43,602 bases of DNA from Actinomyces oricola (GTDB taxonomy: Bacteria > Actinomycetota > Actinomycetes > Actinomycetales > Actinomycetaceae): the NCBI RefSeq assembly GCF_004104015.1, contig NZ_RYFV01000027.1:1-43602 (forward strand), given 5' to 3'. This document shows positions 36,374 through 43,602 of the stretch, one piece after another. Under the pieces are notes generated by a model. That model was not told the origin of the DNA, ran no database searches, and saw only the letters and a program-made list of their open reading frames with translations. Made by a program: the position numbers and the translations under genes. How positions within the stretch are numbered: the stretch's first letter is position 1; the number at the start of each line of letters is the position of its first letter.

Positions 36374-38431
36374 ATGCCCCAACCGAAACAGGACCATGAG
36401 GTCCCTATTGCCTCACCGGTGACGGGAACCGTCATCGCCCTGGCCGACGTCCCCGATCCCGTCTTCTCTTCTCAGGCGGTCGGCGACGGCCTGGGAGTCC
36501 AGCCCGACAATGGCCGTGTAGTGGCCCCGGTGACCGGCGCGGTCACCATGGTGGCCGCCACCGGGCACGCCCTCGGTTTTAAGACCGACTCCGGCCTGGA
36601 AGTACTCCTCCACCTGGGCGTCGACACAGTCGAACTCAATGGCGGACCCTTCTCCCTGACCGTGCGCGTGGGCGACCGCGTCGAGGCGGGGGACGACCTG
36701 GGGTCCATGGACGTTAACGCCATTGCCGCAGCCGGTAAAGACACCACCGCCATTGTGGTCGTAACCAATACCGCCGCCGCCCTGGCCGGCTTGAGCGTGA
36801 CCACCGGTCCGGCGGCCGCCGGCAACCAGGTGGCCACCGCCATCGCCAAGGGCGCTGACGCCCCGGCCGCGGGCACGGCCCCGGCCTCAGCCGTGCCCGC
36901 GGCCGGGGGCCCGCGCACCGACGGCCTCAGCGGCCATGACGCGACGGCCGCCGACATCATTGCCGGGATTGGCGGGGCGGACAATGTCCGCTCGGTCATC
37001 CACTGCATTACCCGCGTGCGCTTCTACCTCAAGGACCAGGACCTGGCCAATGACGCAATGGTCGCCGGCCTCGACGGCGTCATTGACATTGCCAAGGCGG
37101 GGGGCCAGTACCAGGTCGTCATTGGCGCCGAGGTCGGGGACGTCTACGACGCCATTGTGCGCCAACTGCCCTCGGACGCCGTCGGGGGCGACGAGGAGGC
37201 CGCTGAGCCGGTGGAGCGCCCCACCACGGTCCTGGGCTGGATCAAGTACGGTTTCTCCTCCCTCATCGGTGTCATCACCGGCTCCATGATCCCGGTGGTC
37301 GGCATGCTGGCCGCCTCGGGAATCCTCAAGGGCATCCTGGCCCTGCTCACCCAATTCAATGTGGTGGAGAGCTCCTCGGACACCTACCAGTTCATTGACG
37401 CCATGAGCTCGTCAATGTTCTACTTCCTGCCGATTATTATCGGCTTCACCGCCGCACGCCGGCTGGGCTCCGACCCCATTATCGTGGCCATTATCGGCGG
37501 GGTCCTGTGCTTCCCCTCGGTCGTGACCATGTCCAACCCCGACGCCGAGGGCTACCACGTGGTCGCCGAGGTGGGGCGGACCGTCTTCAACTCCGAGTTC
37601 TTCGGCATCCCGGTCTCCCTGCCCCAGGGCAACGCCTACGCCTACTCGATCTTCCCCATTATTGTGGGCGCCTGGTTGGCCGCCCGGATCGAGCCCTGGC
37701 TCAAGAAGGTCATCCCGGCGGTCGTGCGCCCGATCTTCGCGCCCCTGATCGAGATCTTCGTGGTCTCGGCCCTCATCCTGGTGGTCTTCGGCCCCATCGT
37801 CATGTTCATCTCCGGTGGCATCGCTTCCCTCGTCAATGCCGTCTTGAACCTGAACTACCCGATTGCGGGCCTCCTCATCGGCGGCTTCTACCAGTGCCTG
37901 GTCATCTTCGGTTTGCACTGGGCGGTCATTCCCATTATCTCGGCCCAGATCGCCGATCCCGGCTACTCCCCGCTCAACGCGATCGTCTCAGCCACCATGA
38001 TCGCCCAGGGCGGCGGCGCCCTGGCGGTGTGGCTCAAGACCAGGAACCCGCGCATTAAGCGCATGGCAGGCCCGGCCACCATCTCCGCCATGTGCGGAGT
38101 CACCGAGCCGGCCATGTACGGCCTCAACCTCAAGTACGGCCGCATCTTCCTGACCGCCTCCATCGGCGGCGCCGCCGGCGGTTTGGTCACGGGGCTCTTC
38201 GACGTCAATATGTGGGGTTTTACCGGCGCTTTCGTCGGCTTCCCCTCATTCGTCAACCCTGAGGGAATCGACTCCTCCTTCTGGGGCTTCTGGGTGGCCT
38301 CCTTCACCGCGCTCATTGTGGCCTTCGCGTGCACCTACTTCTTCGGCTTCAACGAAGCCGAACTGGAGGAGGGGCAGGAGAAGGAAGTCAAGAAGGTGCG
38401 CCTGGGCAAGCGCGACCCGGTTGCCAACTGA
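36374..38431 (+). CDS. treB: PTS trehalose-type transporter, EIIABC fusion
   Basis: A 685-residue phosphotransferase permease that imports trehalose as trehalose 6-phosphate. Domain order is A-B-C. EIIA (1-~150) is glucose-type, with phospho-His80 in VLLHLGVDTVELNG and partner His65 (TGHALG). A Pro/Ala linker leads to EIIB, with phospho-Cys211 in VIHCITRVRFYLKD, then EIIC from ~275 with about ten membrane segments. E. coli TreB lacks EIIA, so here the A domain at the N-terminus makes the protein self-sufficient after HPr. GAGAGGAAG precedes the ATG. Trehalose specificity rests on the neighbouring treC and treR. Confidence 0.9.
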   Translation: MPQPKQDHEVPIASPVTGTVIALADVPDPVFSSQAVGDGLGVQPDNGRVVAPVTGAVTMVAATGHALGFKTDSGLEVLLHLGVDTVELNGGPFSLTVRVGDRVEAGDDLGSMDVNAIAAAGKDTTAIVVVTNTAAALAGLSVTTGPAAAGNQVATAIAKGADAPAAGTAPASAVPAAGGPRTDGLSGHDATAADIIAGIGGADNVRSVIHCITRVRFYLKDQDLANDAMVAGLDGVIDIAKAGGQYQVVIGAEVGDVYDAIVRQLPSDAVGGDEEAAEPVERPTTVLGWIKYGFSSLIGVITGSMIPVVGMLAASGILKGILALLTQFNVVESSSDTYQFIDAMSSSMFYFLPIIIGFTAARRLGSDPIIVAIIGGVLCFPSVVTMSNPDAEGYHVVAEVGRTVFNSEFFGIPVSLPQGNAYAYSIFPIIVGAWLAARIEPWLKKVIPAVVRPIFAPLIEIFVVSALILVVFGPIVMFISGGIASLVNAVLNLNYPIAGLLIGGFYQCLVIFGLHWAVIPIISAQIADPGYSPLNAIVSATMIAQGGGALAVWLKTRNPRIKRMAGPATISAMCGVTEPAMYGLNLKYGRIFLTASIGGAAGGLVTGLFDVNMWGFTGAFVGFPSFVNPEGIDSSFWGFWVASFTALIVAFACTYFFGFNEAELEEGQEKEVKKVRLGKRDPVAN

Positions 38432-38534
38432 GGCCCCACCACTGCTGCTCCCGGGCCCACAGCAGTAGTAGCACCCGGTCACCTGGTGTTCACCTGGGGC
38501 ATGAATATCTCGTGCTCCCGGGTCCACAACCAAG

Positions 38535-38570
38535 CCGTGCCTCTCACCCCGCACGGGGTGAGAGGCACGG
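38535..38570. terminator. Bidirectional terminator between treB and treR
   Basis: Perfect 16-bp stem (CCGTGCCTCTCACCCC) with a GCAC loop between convergent genes. A smaller stem, CACTGCTG with CAGCAGTG-like sequence, lies just after the treB stop near 38439-38468. Confidence 0.85.
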
Positions 38571-38631
38571 GCGTTCACACCATCTCCCCCGGCGGGCATC
38601 CAGGAGGAGCGGGGGCTGCGCACAGCCCGGC

Positions 38632-39363
38632 TCAGCGCCGGGGCCGCAGGCGCTGAGCCGTGGCCTGGAACTCGAAGCCCACCGGGGAATGGCGAGAGCA
38701 GGTGAACTCAAAAATGCTGCCCGCCGAGTCGAAGGTCGAGCTGCGCACCACGACCACGCAGTCCATCCCCTCCAGGTGCAGCAGGCTGCGGTCCTCCTCA
38801 TTGGCGCGCTCCACCGTAATGGACCGGGTGGCGCTGGAGACCCCCACACCAAGGTCCTCCTCCAGGTGGAGGTAGATGGAGGATTCCACGATCTCGGCCG
38901 TCAGGTCGGGCACCACCGAGGTCAGGAAGCAGCTGGTGTCCACGATGAGCGGCACGTCGTCGAGCAGGCGCAGGCGATGCACCATGGTGATGGCGGCACC
39001 GGCCTCCAGGCCGGAGGCCTCGGCGAGCTCGTCGTCGACCGTGCCCTGCTCCAGGGACAGCAGGCGGGTGCGCGCCGACAAGCCGTTGCGGGCAGCGGCC
39101 TCGCGCAGGGACTCAATGGTGCCGAACAGGAAGGTCGAGGTGCGGCGGCGCCGGTAGATCACCTGGACCCCGCGCCCCTGCATGGTCTGGATATAGCCGC
39201 GTGCCGCCAGCAGCGCTAGCGCCTTGCGAACTGTGTTGCGGGTGCAGCCGAACTCCTCGGCCAGGGTGTTCTCAGAGGGCAGGCGCTGCTGGAACCGGTA
39301 CTGGCCGGACTCGATCTGCGCGCTGAGCACATGGAAGATGGAGTCGTACTTGGGCTTGGCCAC
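38632..39363 (-). CDS. treR: GntR/HutC-family repressor, probable TreR
   Basis: A 243-residue regulator. Residues 1-70 are a GntR winged helix (YDSIFHVLSAQIESGQY, LPSENTLAEEFGCTRNTVRKALALLAARGYI), and 80-240 a UTRA ligand domain typical of the HutC group (RLRLLDDVPLIVDTSCF, and the final SIFEFTCSRHSPVGFEF). It belongs with TreR proteins that bind trehalose 6-phosphate and leave a TTGT-N4-ACAA operator, which is present before treC. GTG 39363 is supported by AAGGAG 6 nt upstream; the longer frame to 39549 has no ribosome site. It is transcribed towards treB and separated from it by a terminator. Confidence 0.87.
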   Translation of the reverse strand: MAKPKYDSIFHVLSAQIESGQYRFQQRLPSENTLAEEFGCTRNTVRKALALLAARGYIQTMQGRGVQVIYRRRRTSTFLFGTIESLREAAARNGLSARTRLLSLEQGTVDDELAEASGLEAGAAITMVHRLRLLDDVPLIVDTSCFLTSVVPDLTAEIVESSIYLHLEEDLGVGVSSATRSITVERANEEDRSLLHLEGMDCVVVVRSSTFDSAGSIFEFTCSRHSPVGFEFQATAQRLRPRR

Positions 39364-39608
39364 ACCTCGCTCCTTCCTCCTGCGTACCCGGGCCGGGGCC
39401 GACGGCGCCGCGCCCAGTTCCCCGCGGTGAAAACCGCTTACCCCACAGGTACCACACCGGCCAGGACGCACACCGTGGTTTGCGCTCGTGGTGGGCGTCT
39501 CGTAACCGATTCGGCTCCCCGGGCGGCCGGCGCGAGGCGCCGTTGTCAATGCGTCACACTTGGCGGCTCTGTGGCGCGTCGGGCTGCGACGGTGCTGCCC
39601 GTGCGGGG

Positions 39609-39614
39609 CACAAT
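39609..39614 (+). promoter_or_regulatory. -10-like CACAAT of leaderless small membrane-protein gene
   Basis: 7 nt upstream of ATG 39622; favours that start over ATG 39613, which overlaps the hexamer. Confidence 0.4.
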
Positions 39615-39621
39615 GACATCC

Positions 39622-39942
39622 ATGGGAGCCATGATTCTTGCTCTTGCTGTTGTTCTTATCGTTGGACTCCTCGTGCTGGGCCTCATTATCGCCGAGCGCT
39701 ACCCCGTCTCCACCTGGAGCGGTGGCCTGCGGGCCCTGGGCGCCACTGCCCGCCAGAAGGAGGAGCCTGTTCAGGTCCTACCTCAGGATGTCAGCCTCGA
39801 CGATCTCATGGTCGAGGGCGACACCGCCGTCTACACCGGGACGGACTCCTTTAGCGGCCTGGTCCACATTGTGGAGAAGGCCATGGACACCGCGGAGTCC
39901 ACAACCGCCGGCCTGCGCCGCACCAAGGCCGGCACCAGCTGA
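39622..39942 (+). CDS. Small single-pass membrane protein of unknown function
   Basis: A 106-residue protein with one N-terminal hydrophobic helix (residues ~4-24, ILALAVVLIVGLLVLGLII), a short linker containing YPVSTWSGG, and a soluble acidic tail. The helix followed by Arg/Lys-containing sequence suggests the tail faces the cytoplasm. I recognise no family. It sits between treR and ftsY on the ftsY strand with 136 nt to ftsY; a pair of 15-nt direct repeats lies in that gap. Reading frame preservation and a leaderless start support that it is real. Confidence 0.6.
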   Translation: MGAMILALAVVLIVGLLVLGLIIAERYPVSTWSGGLRALGATARQKEEPVQVLPQDVSLDDLMVEGDTAVYTGTDSFSGLVHIVEKAMDTAESTTAGLRRTKAGTS

Positions 39943-39970
39943 CGCCCGCTGAGCCCGGCACCGGGCTGAA

Positions 39971-40006
39971 CGCGCCCGTCGTCGAGGTAAGCGCGCCCGT
40001 CGTCGA
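39971..40006. repeat. Direct repeat CGCGCCCGTCGTCGA, two copies
   Basis: Identical 15-nt copies at 39971-39985 and 39992-40006, 21 nt apart, in the ftsY upstream region. Confidence 0.7.
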
Positions 40007-40066
40007 CCCGCCCCGCGGACGTGGTTCCGCGCAGGCGAAGGTCGCGGCGGGCGCGCGGCTATCAGG

Positions 40067-40072
40067 CATGAT
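40067..40072 (+). promoter_or_regulatory. -10-like CATGAT before leaderless ftsY
   Basis: 6 nt upstream of ATG 40079; TATCAG at 40060 is an alternative. Confidence 0.4.
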
Positions 40073-40078
40073 GTGCCC

Positions 40079-41239
40079 ATGGAGCCGATCCTCATTGTCC
40101 TCGCCGTCCTGGCCGTCATCGCCGTGGCGGGCGGCCTGTGGTACTTCGTAGGCGGTCGCCGCCGCGGCCAGATCCCCCCCGACGTCAGCGCCCACGCCCC
40201 CACCAGCGTTGAGGACGTCCTGCCCGCACCCGCACCCGAGCTCAAGCCCGAGCCTGAGACCGCCGCCGAGATTCCTACCCCGACCCTGGAGCGCCCTGAG
40301 TCCATCCCCGGCCGCATGCAGCGCCTGCGCGCGCGCCTGGCCGGCTCCGGCGCCTTCGGCAAGGCGATTCTCTCCGTCCTGTCCCGGGGCGATCTCACCG
40401 AAGCCGACTGGGAGGAGATCGAGGACACCCTTCTGACCTCGGACCTGGGTATTGAGGTGACGACCGCCCTCATGGACGAGTTGCGCACCCAGGCCAAGGT
40501 CCTGGACACCTCGGATCCCGCCGCTGTGCGCGCCGTCCTGCGCTCCGAGCTGCTGGCCCTAGTTGATCCCGGCCTGGACCGCTCCTTGAATCTGGACCAC
40601 CCCCGGCCCACGGACCCCTCCCACGGCGCCCCAGCGGCGGCGGTTCTCATGGTCGGTGTCAACGGCACCGGCAAGACCACCACCTGCGGCAAGCTGGCCC
40701 GTGTCCTGCTCGCCCAGGACAAGACCGTTCTCATGGGGGCCGCCGACACCTTCCGCGCCGCCGCCGCCGAGCAGCTGACCACCTGGGGCGAGCGGGTTGG
40801 CGTGAGCGTGGTGCGCTCCGAGCGCGAGGGCGCCGACCCGGCCTCCGTGGCCTACGACGCCGTGCGCGAGGCCGCCGCTCAGGGTGTGGACGTCGTGGTG
40901 GTCGATACTGCCGGGCGTCTGCAGACCAAGGCCGGGCTCATGGACGAGCTGGGCAAGATCAAGCGCGTCATGGAGAAGATCGCCCCGGTGGGGGAGATCC
41001 TCCTGGTCCTGGACGCCACCACCGGTCAGAACGGCATGCGCCAGGCCCAGGTGTTCTCCCAGGCCGTCGGTATTACCGGCATTGTGCTCACCAAGCTCGA
41101 TGGCACGGCTAAGGGCGGGATTGTGGTCACCGTCCAGAAGGAGTTGGGCGTGCCCGTCAAGCTCGTGGGCCTGGGGGAGGGCGCCGACGACCTGGCCCCC
41201 TTCGACCCCGAGGGATTCGTCGACGCCCTGCTGGCCTGA
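40079..41239 (+). CDS. ftsY: Signal recognition particle receptor FtsY
   Basis: A 386-residue GTPase that receives SRP-ribosome complexes at the membrane. An N-terminal membrane helix (ILIVLAVLAVIAVAGGLWYFV) and a Pro/Glu-rich acidic linker (~35-75) precede the N domain and the G domain. Motifs: GVNGTGKTTTCGKLA (P-loop), ADTFRAAAAEQL (insertion box), VDTAGRLQTK and LTKLDGTAKGG. Start at ATG 40079 rather than the GTG two codons earlier, given the -10-like hexamer. ffh follows 256 nt downstream on the same strand, so the two GTPases that act as a pair are encoded together. Confidence 0.95.
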   Translation: MEPILIVLAVLAVIAVAGGLWYFVGGRRRGQIPPDVSAHAPTSVEDVLPAPAPELKPEPETAAEIPTPTLERPESIPGRMQRLRARLAGSGAFGKAILSVLSRGDLTEADWEEIEDTLLTSDLGIEVTTALMDELRTQAKVLDTSDPAAVRAVLRSELLALVDPGLDRSLNLDHPRPTDPSHGAPAAAVLMVGVNGTGKTTTCGKLARVLLAQDKTVLMGAADTFRAAAAEQLTTWGERVGVSVVRSEREGADPASVAYDAVREAAAQGVDVVVVDTAGRLQTKAGLMDELGKIKRVMEKIAPVGEILLVLDATTGQNGMRQAQVFSQAVGITGIVLTKLDGTAKGGIVVTVQKELGVPVKLVGLGEGADDLAPFDPEGFVDALLA

Positions 41240-41334
41240 GCTGGCCTGAGCTGCACACCGCAGCGGCGGCCGCGTGAGCACCACGGTGATGACCGCCCAC
41301 CGACCCGCCCGCCTTTTCAGTCTTCGGAGGTTCT

Positions 41335-41384
41335 GGGCCGGGCGGCTGGGCGCGGCGATGAGAGCCGCGGTGGGCGCCCGGCCC
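41335..41384 (+). other. Large stem-loop between ftsY and ffh
   Basis: GGGCCGGGCG (41335-41344) pairs with CGCCCGGCCC (41375-41384), and inside it CGCGGC (41351-41356) pairs with GCCGCG (41364-41369) around GATGAGA. No T-run follows. It may be the ftsY terminator or a structured RNA. It lacks the GGAAG tetraloop region of SRP RNA, so it is not ffs. Confidence 0.55.
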
Positions 41385-41495
41385 GGCACATGAGGCCGGA
41401 GCCGGCACGAGTCGGTCAAGCACTGCCGCTATTCTGGGGCCGGCACCTCTCCCGGTGACCTCCGGGAGGCATCAACGACTTGATTGGACCACCGC

Positions 41496-43196
41496 GTGTT
41501 CGGCAACCTTTCTGACCGCCTCACCGCTTCCTTCAACAATCTGCGCGGCAAGGGCCGGCTCACCGACGCCGATATTGACACCACTGTCTCCGAAATCCGT
41601 CGCGCCCTCCTTGAAGCCGACGTTGCCCTGCCAGTAGTGCGCGCCTTCACCGCCTCAGTGCGGGACAAGGCCAAGGACGCCGCCCGCTCCCAAGCCCTCA
41701 ACCCCTCCCAGCAGATCGTCAAGATCGTCAACGACGAGCTCATCGAGGTCCTGGGCGGGGCGGCCCGCGAATTGAACTGGGCCCCCCACGGCCCCACGAT
41801 CATTATGCTCGCCGGCCTCCAGGGCGCCGGTAAAACCACCCTGGCCGGCAAACTCGGCCGCTGGCTGCGCGACCAGGGCAAGCGGGTGCTCCTGGTGGCC
41901 TCCGACCTCCAGCGCCCCAACGCCGTCACCCAGCTGAGCGTGATCGCTGAGCGCGCCGGGGTCCACGTGTGGGCCCCCGAACCGGGCAACGGTGTGGGCG
42001 ACCCGGTGCGGGTGGCTCGCACCGGTGTGGAGCAGGCGCGCACCCACGGCTACGACGTGGTGGTGGTTGACACCGCCGGGCGCCTGGGCATTGACGCGGA
42101 GATGATGGATCAGGCCATCCGTATCCGCGATGCCGTGCGCCCCCACGAGACTCTTTTCGTCCTGGACGCCATGGTCGGCCAGGACGCCGTCAACACCTCG
42201 GTGGCCTTCCGCGACGGGGTGGGCTTCACCGGCGTGGTGCTCTCTAAGCTCGACGGCGACGCCCGCGGCGGCGCCGCCCTGTCGGTGCGCGGTGTGACCG
42301 GGGCGCCGGTGCTTTTCTCCTCCACCGGTGAGGGCCTGGAGGACTTCGAGCGCTTCCACGCCGACCGCATGGCCTCGCGCATCCTGGACATGGGTGACCT
42401 GCTGACCCTCATTGAGCAGGCCGAACGGACCTTCGATGAGAAGGAGGCCGCCGATGCGGCCGCCAAACTCGCCAGCGGCGAGTTCACCCTCGACGATTTC
42501 CTTTCCCAGTTGCGCCAGCTGCGCAAGATGGGCTCCATGAAGAAAATCCTGGGCATGATGCCGGGGATGGGGCAGATGCGGGAGGCCCTGGAGAATTTCG
42601 ACGAGCGCGAGGTGGACCGCATTGAGGCCATTGTCTGCTCCATGACCCCGGCGGAGCGCGCGGACCTGTCCATTCTCAACGGCTCGCGCCGCACCCGCAT
42701 TGCCAAGGGCTCGGGCACCACCGTCCAGGCCGTCAACGGGCTGGTGGAGCGTTTCGAGGCCGCCAAGAAGATGATGGAGCTCATGGCGGCCGGCGGTTCC
42801 CCGACAGCGATGGGCGGTCCCGGTGGCGCCATGGCCGGCATGGGGTCCTTGCCCCCGGTGGGCAAGCGCTCCAAGGCTCGGCAGGCCCCCAAGGGCAAGC
42901 GGCGTAAGGGGGGCAGGAAGGGGCGCAGCGGCAACCCCGCTAAAGCCGCGCGCCAGGCCAGGGCCGGCGGAGCGCAGGCCGCTCCCAGTGCCCCCGCGCC
43001 CGGAAGCGCCTTCGGCTTGGGCGCCCAAGATTCCCCGGCCCCCGTCGCGAACTACGGGATTATGCCGGGCCAAGGGGCCCCGGCCGGGAAGGCCCCGAAG
43101 GCGGCGCCCGCCATGGGCGGGGCCGACAGCGGTGACGAGGTTGCCGACGCCATGGCCGCCCTGCCCGAGGACCTGCGCCGCCGCCTGGGTATCTGA
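41496..43196 (+). CDS. ffh: Signal recognition particle protein Ffh
   Basis: A 566-residue SRP54 GTPase that binds signal sequences and SRP RNA. FGNLSDRLTASFNNLRGKGRL is the classic start. G-domain motifs are GLQGAGKTTLAGKL (107-), SDLQRPNAVTQL, DTAGRLGID and LSKLDGDARGGAALS. The Met-rich M domain (MKKILGMMPGMGQMRE, ERADLSILNGSRRTRIAKGSG) follows, and a ~125-residue Gly/Ala/Lys-rich tail ends LPEDLRRRLGI, longer than the E. coli protein (453) but usual in Actinobacteria. GTG 41496 fits the conserved N-terminus; TTG 41484 is a possible alternative. A -10-like TATTCT lies at about 41429. Confidence 0.95.
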   Translation: MFGNLSDRLTASFNNLRGKGRLTDADIDTTVSEIRRALLEADVALPVVRAFTASVRDKAKDAARSQALNPSQQIVKIVNDELIEVLGGAARELNWAPHGPTIIMLAGLQGAGKTTLAGKLGRWLRDQGKRVLLVASDLQRPNAVTQLSVIAERAGVHVWAPEPGNGVGDPVRVARTGVEQARTHGYDVVVVDTAGRLGIDAEMMDQAIRIRDAVRPHETLFVLDAMVGQDAVNTSVAFRDGVGFTGVVLSKLDGDARGGAALSVRGVTGAPVLFSSTGEGLEDFERFHADRMASRILDMGDLLTLIEQAERTFDEKEAADAAAKLASGEFTLDDFLSQLRQLRKMGSMKKILGMMPGMGQMREALENFDEREVDRIEAIVCSMTPAERADLSILNGSRRTRIAKGSGTTVQAVNGLVERFEAAKKMMELMAAGGSPTAMGGPGGAMAGMGSLPPVGKRSKARQAPKGKRRKGGRKGRSGNPAKAARQARAGGAQAAPSAPAPGSAFGLGAQDSPAPVANYGIMPGQGAPAGKAPKAAPAMGGADSGDEVADAMAALPEDLRRRLGI

Positions 43197-43385
43197 GGGC
43201 GCGGGGCTGTGATCCGCGGATGCCCCTGAGATGTCTGAGATGTTCCTCAGATGGTCACGACTCGATGCTGAGGATGTCGGGGACGATCCGTGGTGCGCGC
43301 TGACCCGTAGGGTCGACGCCGTCGCCGCCCATGTCAACGGCGCCAGGGTCGCCCACGCCTTCAGCCGCGGGCCGAGGGCGCCCGA

Positions 43386-43391
43386 TAGGCT
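43386..43391 (+). promoter_or_regulatory. -10 hexamer TAGGCT of leaderless ATPase gene
   Basis: 6 nt upstream of ATG 43398. Confidence 0.5.
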
Positions 43392-43397
43392 GAGGCC

Positions 43398-43478
43398 ATG
43401 ACAACGACTCCAGGCGTTCGTATCCGGCGCCTCCGGCTCACGAACTACCGCAGCGTCGGCTCCTGCGACCTGGAGCTA
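43398..43478 (+). pseudogene. AAA/RecF-like ATPase gene interrupted by an IS
   Basis: Twenty-seven codons encode the start of an ATP-binding protein: RIRRLRLTNYRSVGSCDLEL matches the N-terminus of RecF/OLD-like AAA ATPases, where the strand I-x-x-L-x-L-x-N-Y-R-S precedes the Walker A. Just where the P-loop should come, the sequence turns into IS-like DNA and the frame stops at 43500. The break is at CTAG, consistent with TA duplication on IS630-type insertion. The remainder, if present, lies beyond the element. Confidence 0.68.
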
Positions 43479-43602
43479 GTGTCGCGTGTCGTTAGTGTCT
43501 AGACGGTTGGGTGTTTGGGAGTATGTGGGTATGGCTCATCCTGGTGCTCCTGGTCTTGTGCTTCGTGATGGTGATGGTGAGGAGCTTGGGCGTTGGTTGC
43601 GT
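43479..43602 (+). mobile_element. IS630-like insertion sequence, left end (partial)
   Basis: Starts after the TA at 43477-43478 with GTGTCGCGTGTCG and contains the transposase start at 43531. Codon use (GGT, CCT, GCT, CTT) departs sharply from the C-ending codons of the neighbours. The other end lies outside the window. Confidence 0.62.
43531..43602 (+). CDS. IS630-family transposase, N-terminal fragment
   Basis: The last 24 codons of the window read LVLRDGDGEELGRWLR after a short leader, the usual beginning of IS630-type transposases (L-S/R-D-x-D-R-x-E-L-E-R-W pattern). The helix-turn-helix and DDE catalytic core would follow outside the window. T- and GT-rich codon usage contrasts with the resident genes, as expected for a mobile element. 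Confidence 0.6.
   Translation, partial: MAHPGAPGLVLRDGDGEELGRWLR

Noticed and set aside
41335-41384. Possible SRP RNA (ffs) between ftsY and ffh
   Set aside because: No GGAAG-type conserved loop or the expected ~100-nt fold; only a generic hairpin is present.
43240-43401. A 53-codon frame ending in an ATGA overlap with the interrupted ATPase gene
   Set aside because: No ribosome site, no leaderless hexamer, Arg/Ala-rich sequence, and the ATPase has its own -10, so it is probably a chance frame.

Overview
This 43.6 kb window comes from a high-GC actinobacterium, most likely an Actinomyces-type member of the Actinomycetales. The evidence is an actinobacterial WhiB1 next to a PdtaS-type sensor kinase, an NAD-dependent DNA ligase with the enlarged C-terminal half that I recall from this order, smc, ftsY and ffh close together, and an anaerobe-style glycyl radical enzyme cluster with PTS sugar uptake. 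Many genes have a -10 hexamer only 6-8 nt before the start codon, the signature of leaderless mRNAs that is common in this phylum. I saw no rRNA, tRNA or CRISPR array.

Layout. The window opens in what looks like the 3' end of an insertion sequence that cuts off a membrane transporter (tail 138-287), followed by a purine nucleoside phosphorylase, a YjbR-like protein, fumarase C, a secreted tannase-family esterase lipoprotein, an NhaA antiporter fused to a thioredoxin-like domain and a VOC protein (284-7944). A PadR regulator with a truncated oxidoreductase remnant diverges from a four-gene OpuC-type osmoprotectant ABC importer (7926-12180). Then come dihydrofolate reductase and a glycyl radical module: F6P aldolase-like protein, glycyl radical enzyme, activase and DeoR regulator (12320-17927). 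A housekeeping stretch follows: thyA, a membrane protein, OsmC, a DUF2505 protein, pdtaS and whiB1 (18240-23005).

An FHA-FtsK/EccC-like ATPase (23419-26844) diverges from an SRAP (YedK/HMCES-type) DNA repair protein. ligA and smc follow, then a trehalose PTS locus (treC, treB, convergent treR; 34640-39363), a small membrane protein, ftsY and ffh. The window ends in an AAA ATPase gene broken after about 27 codons by an IS630-like element.

How it works together. The tre locus imports trehalose as trehalose 6-phosphate (TreB), hydrolyses it (TreC) and is probably repressed by TreR at a striking paired TTGT-N4-ACAA operator. The glycyl radical enzyme has the GCVE active site of dehydratase/lyase-type enzymes, not that of pyruvate formate-lyase. 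With the aldolase and activase it resembles the E. coli ybiY-ybiW/fsa arrangement, and a shared ACACTT motif at both its divergent promoter and the deoR promoter suggests local control. The most discovery-worthy items are this module with its unusually short activase, the orphan FHA-FtsK ATPase, a possible small RNA upstream of whiB1, and the two IS-interrupted genes at the ends.
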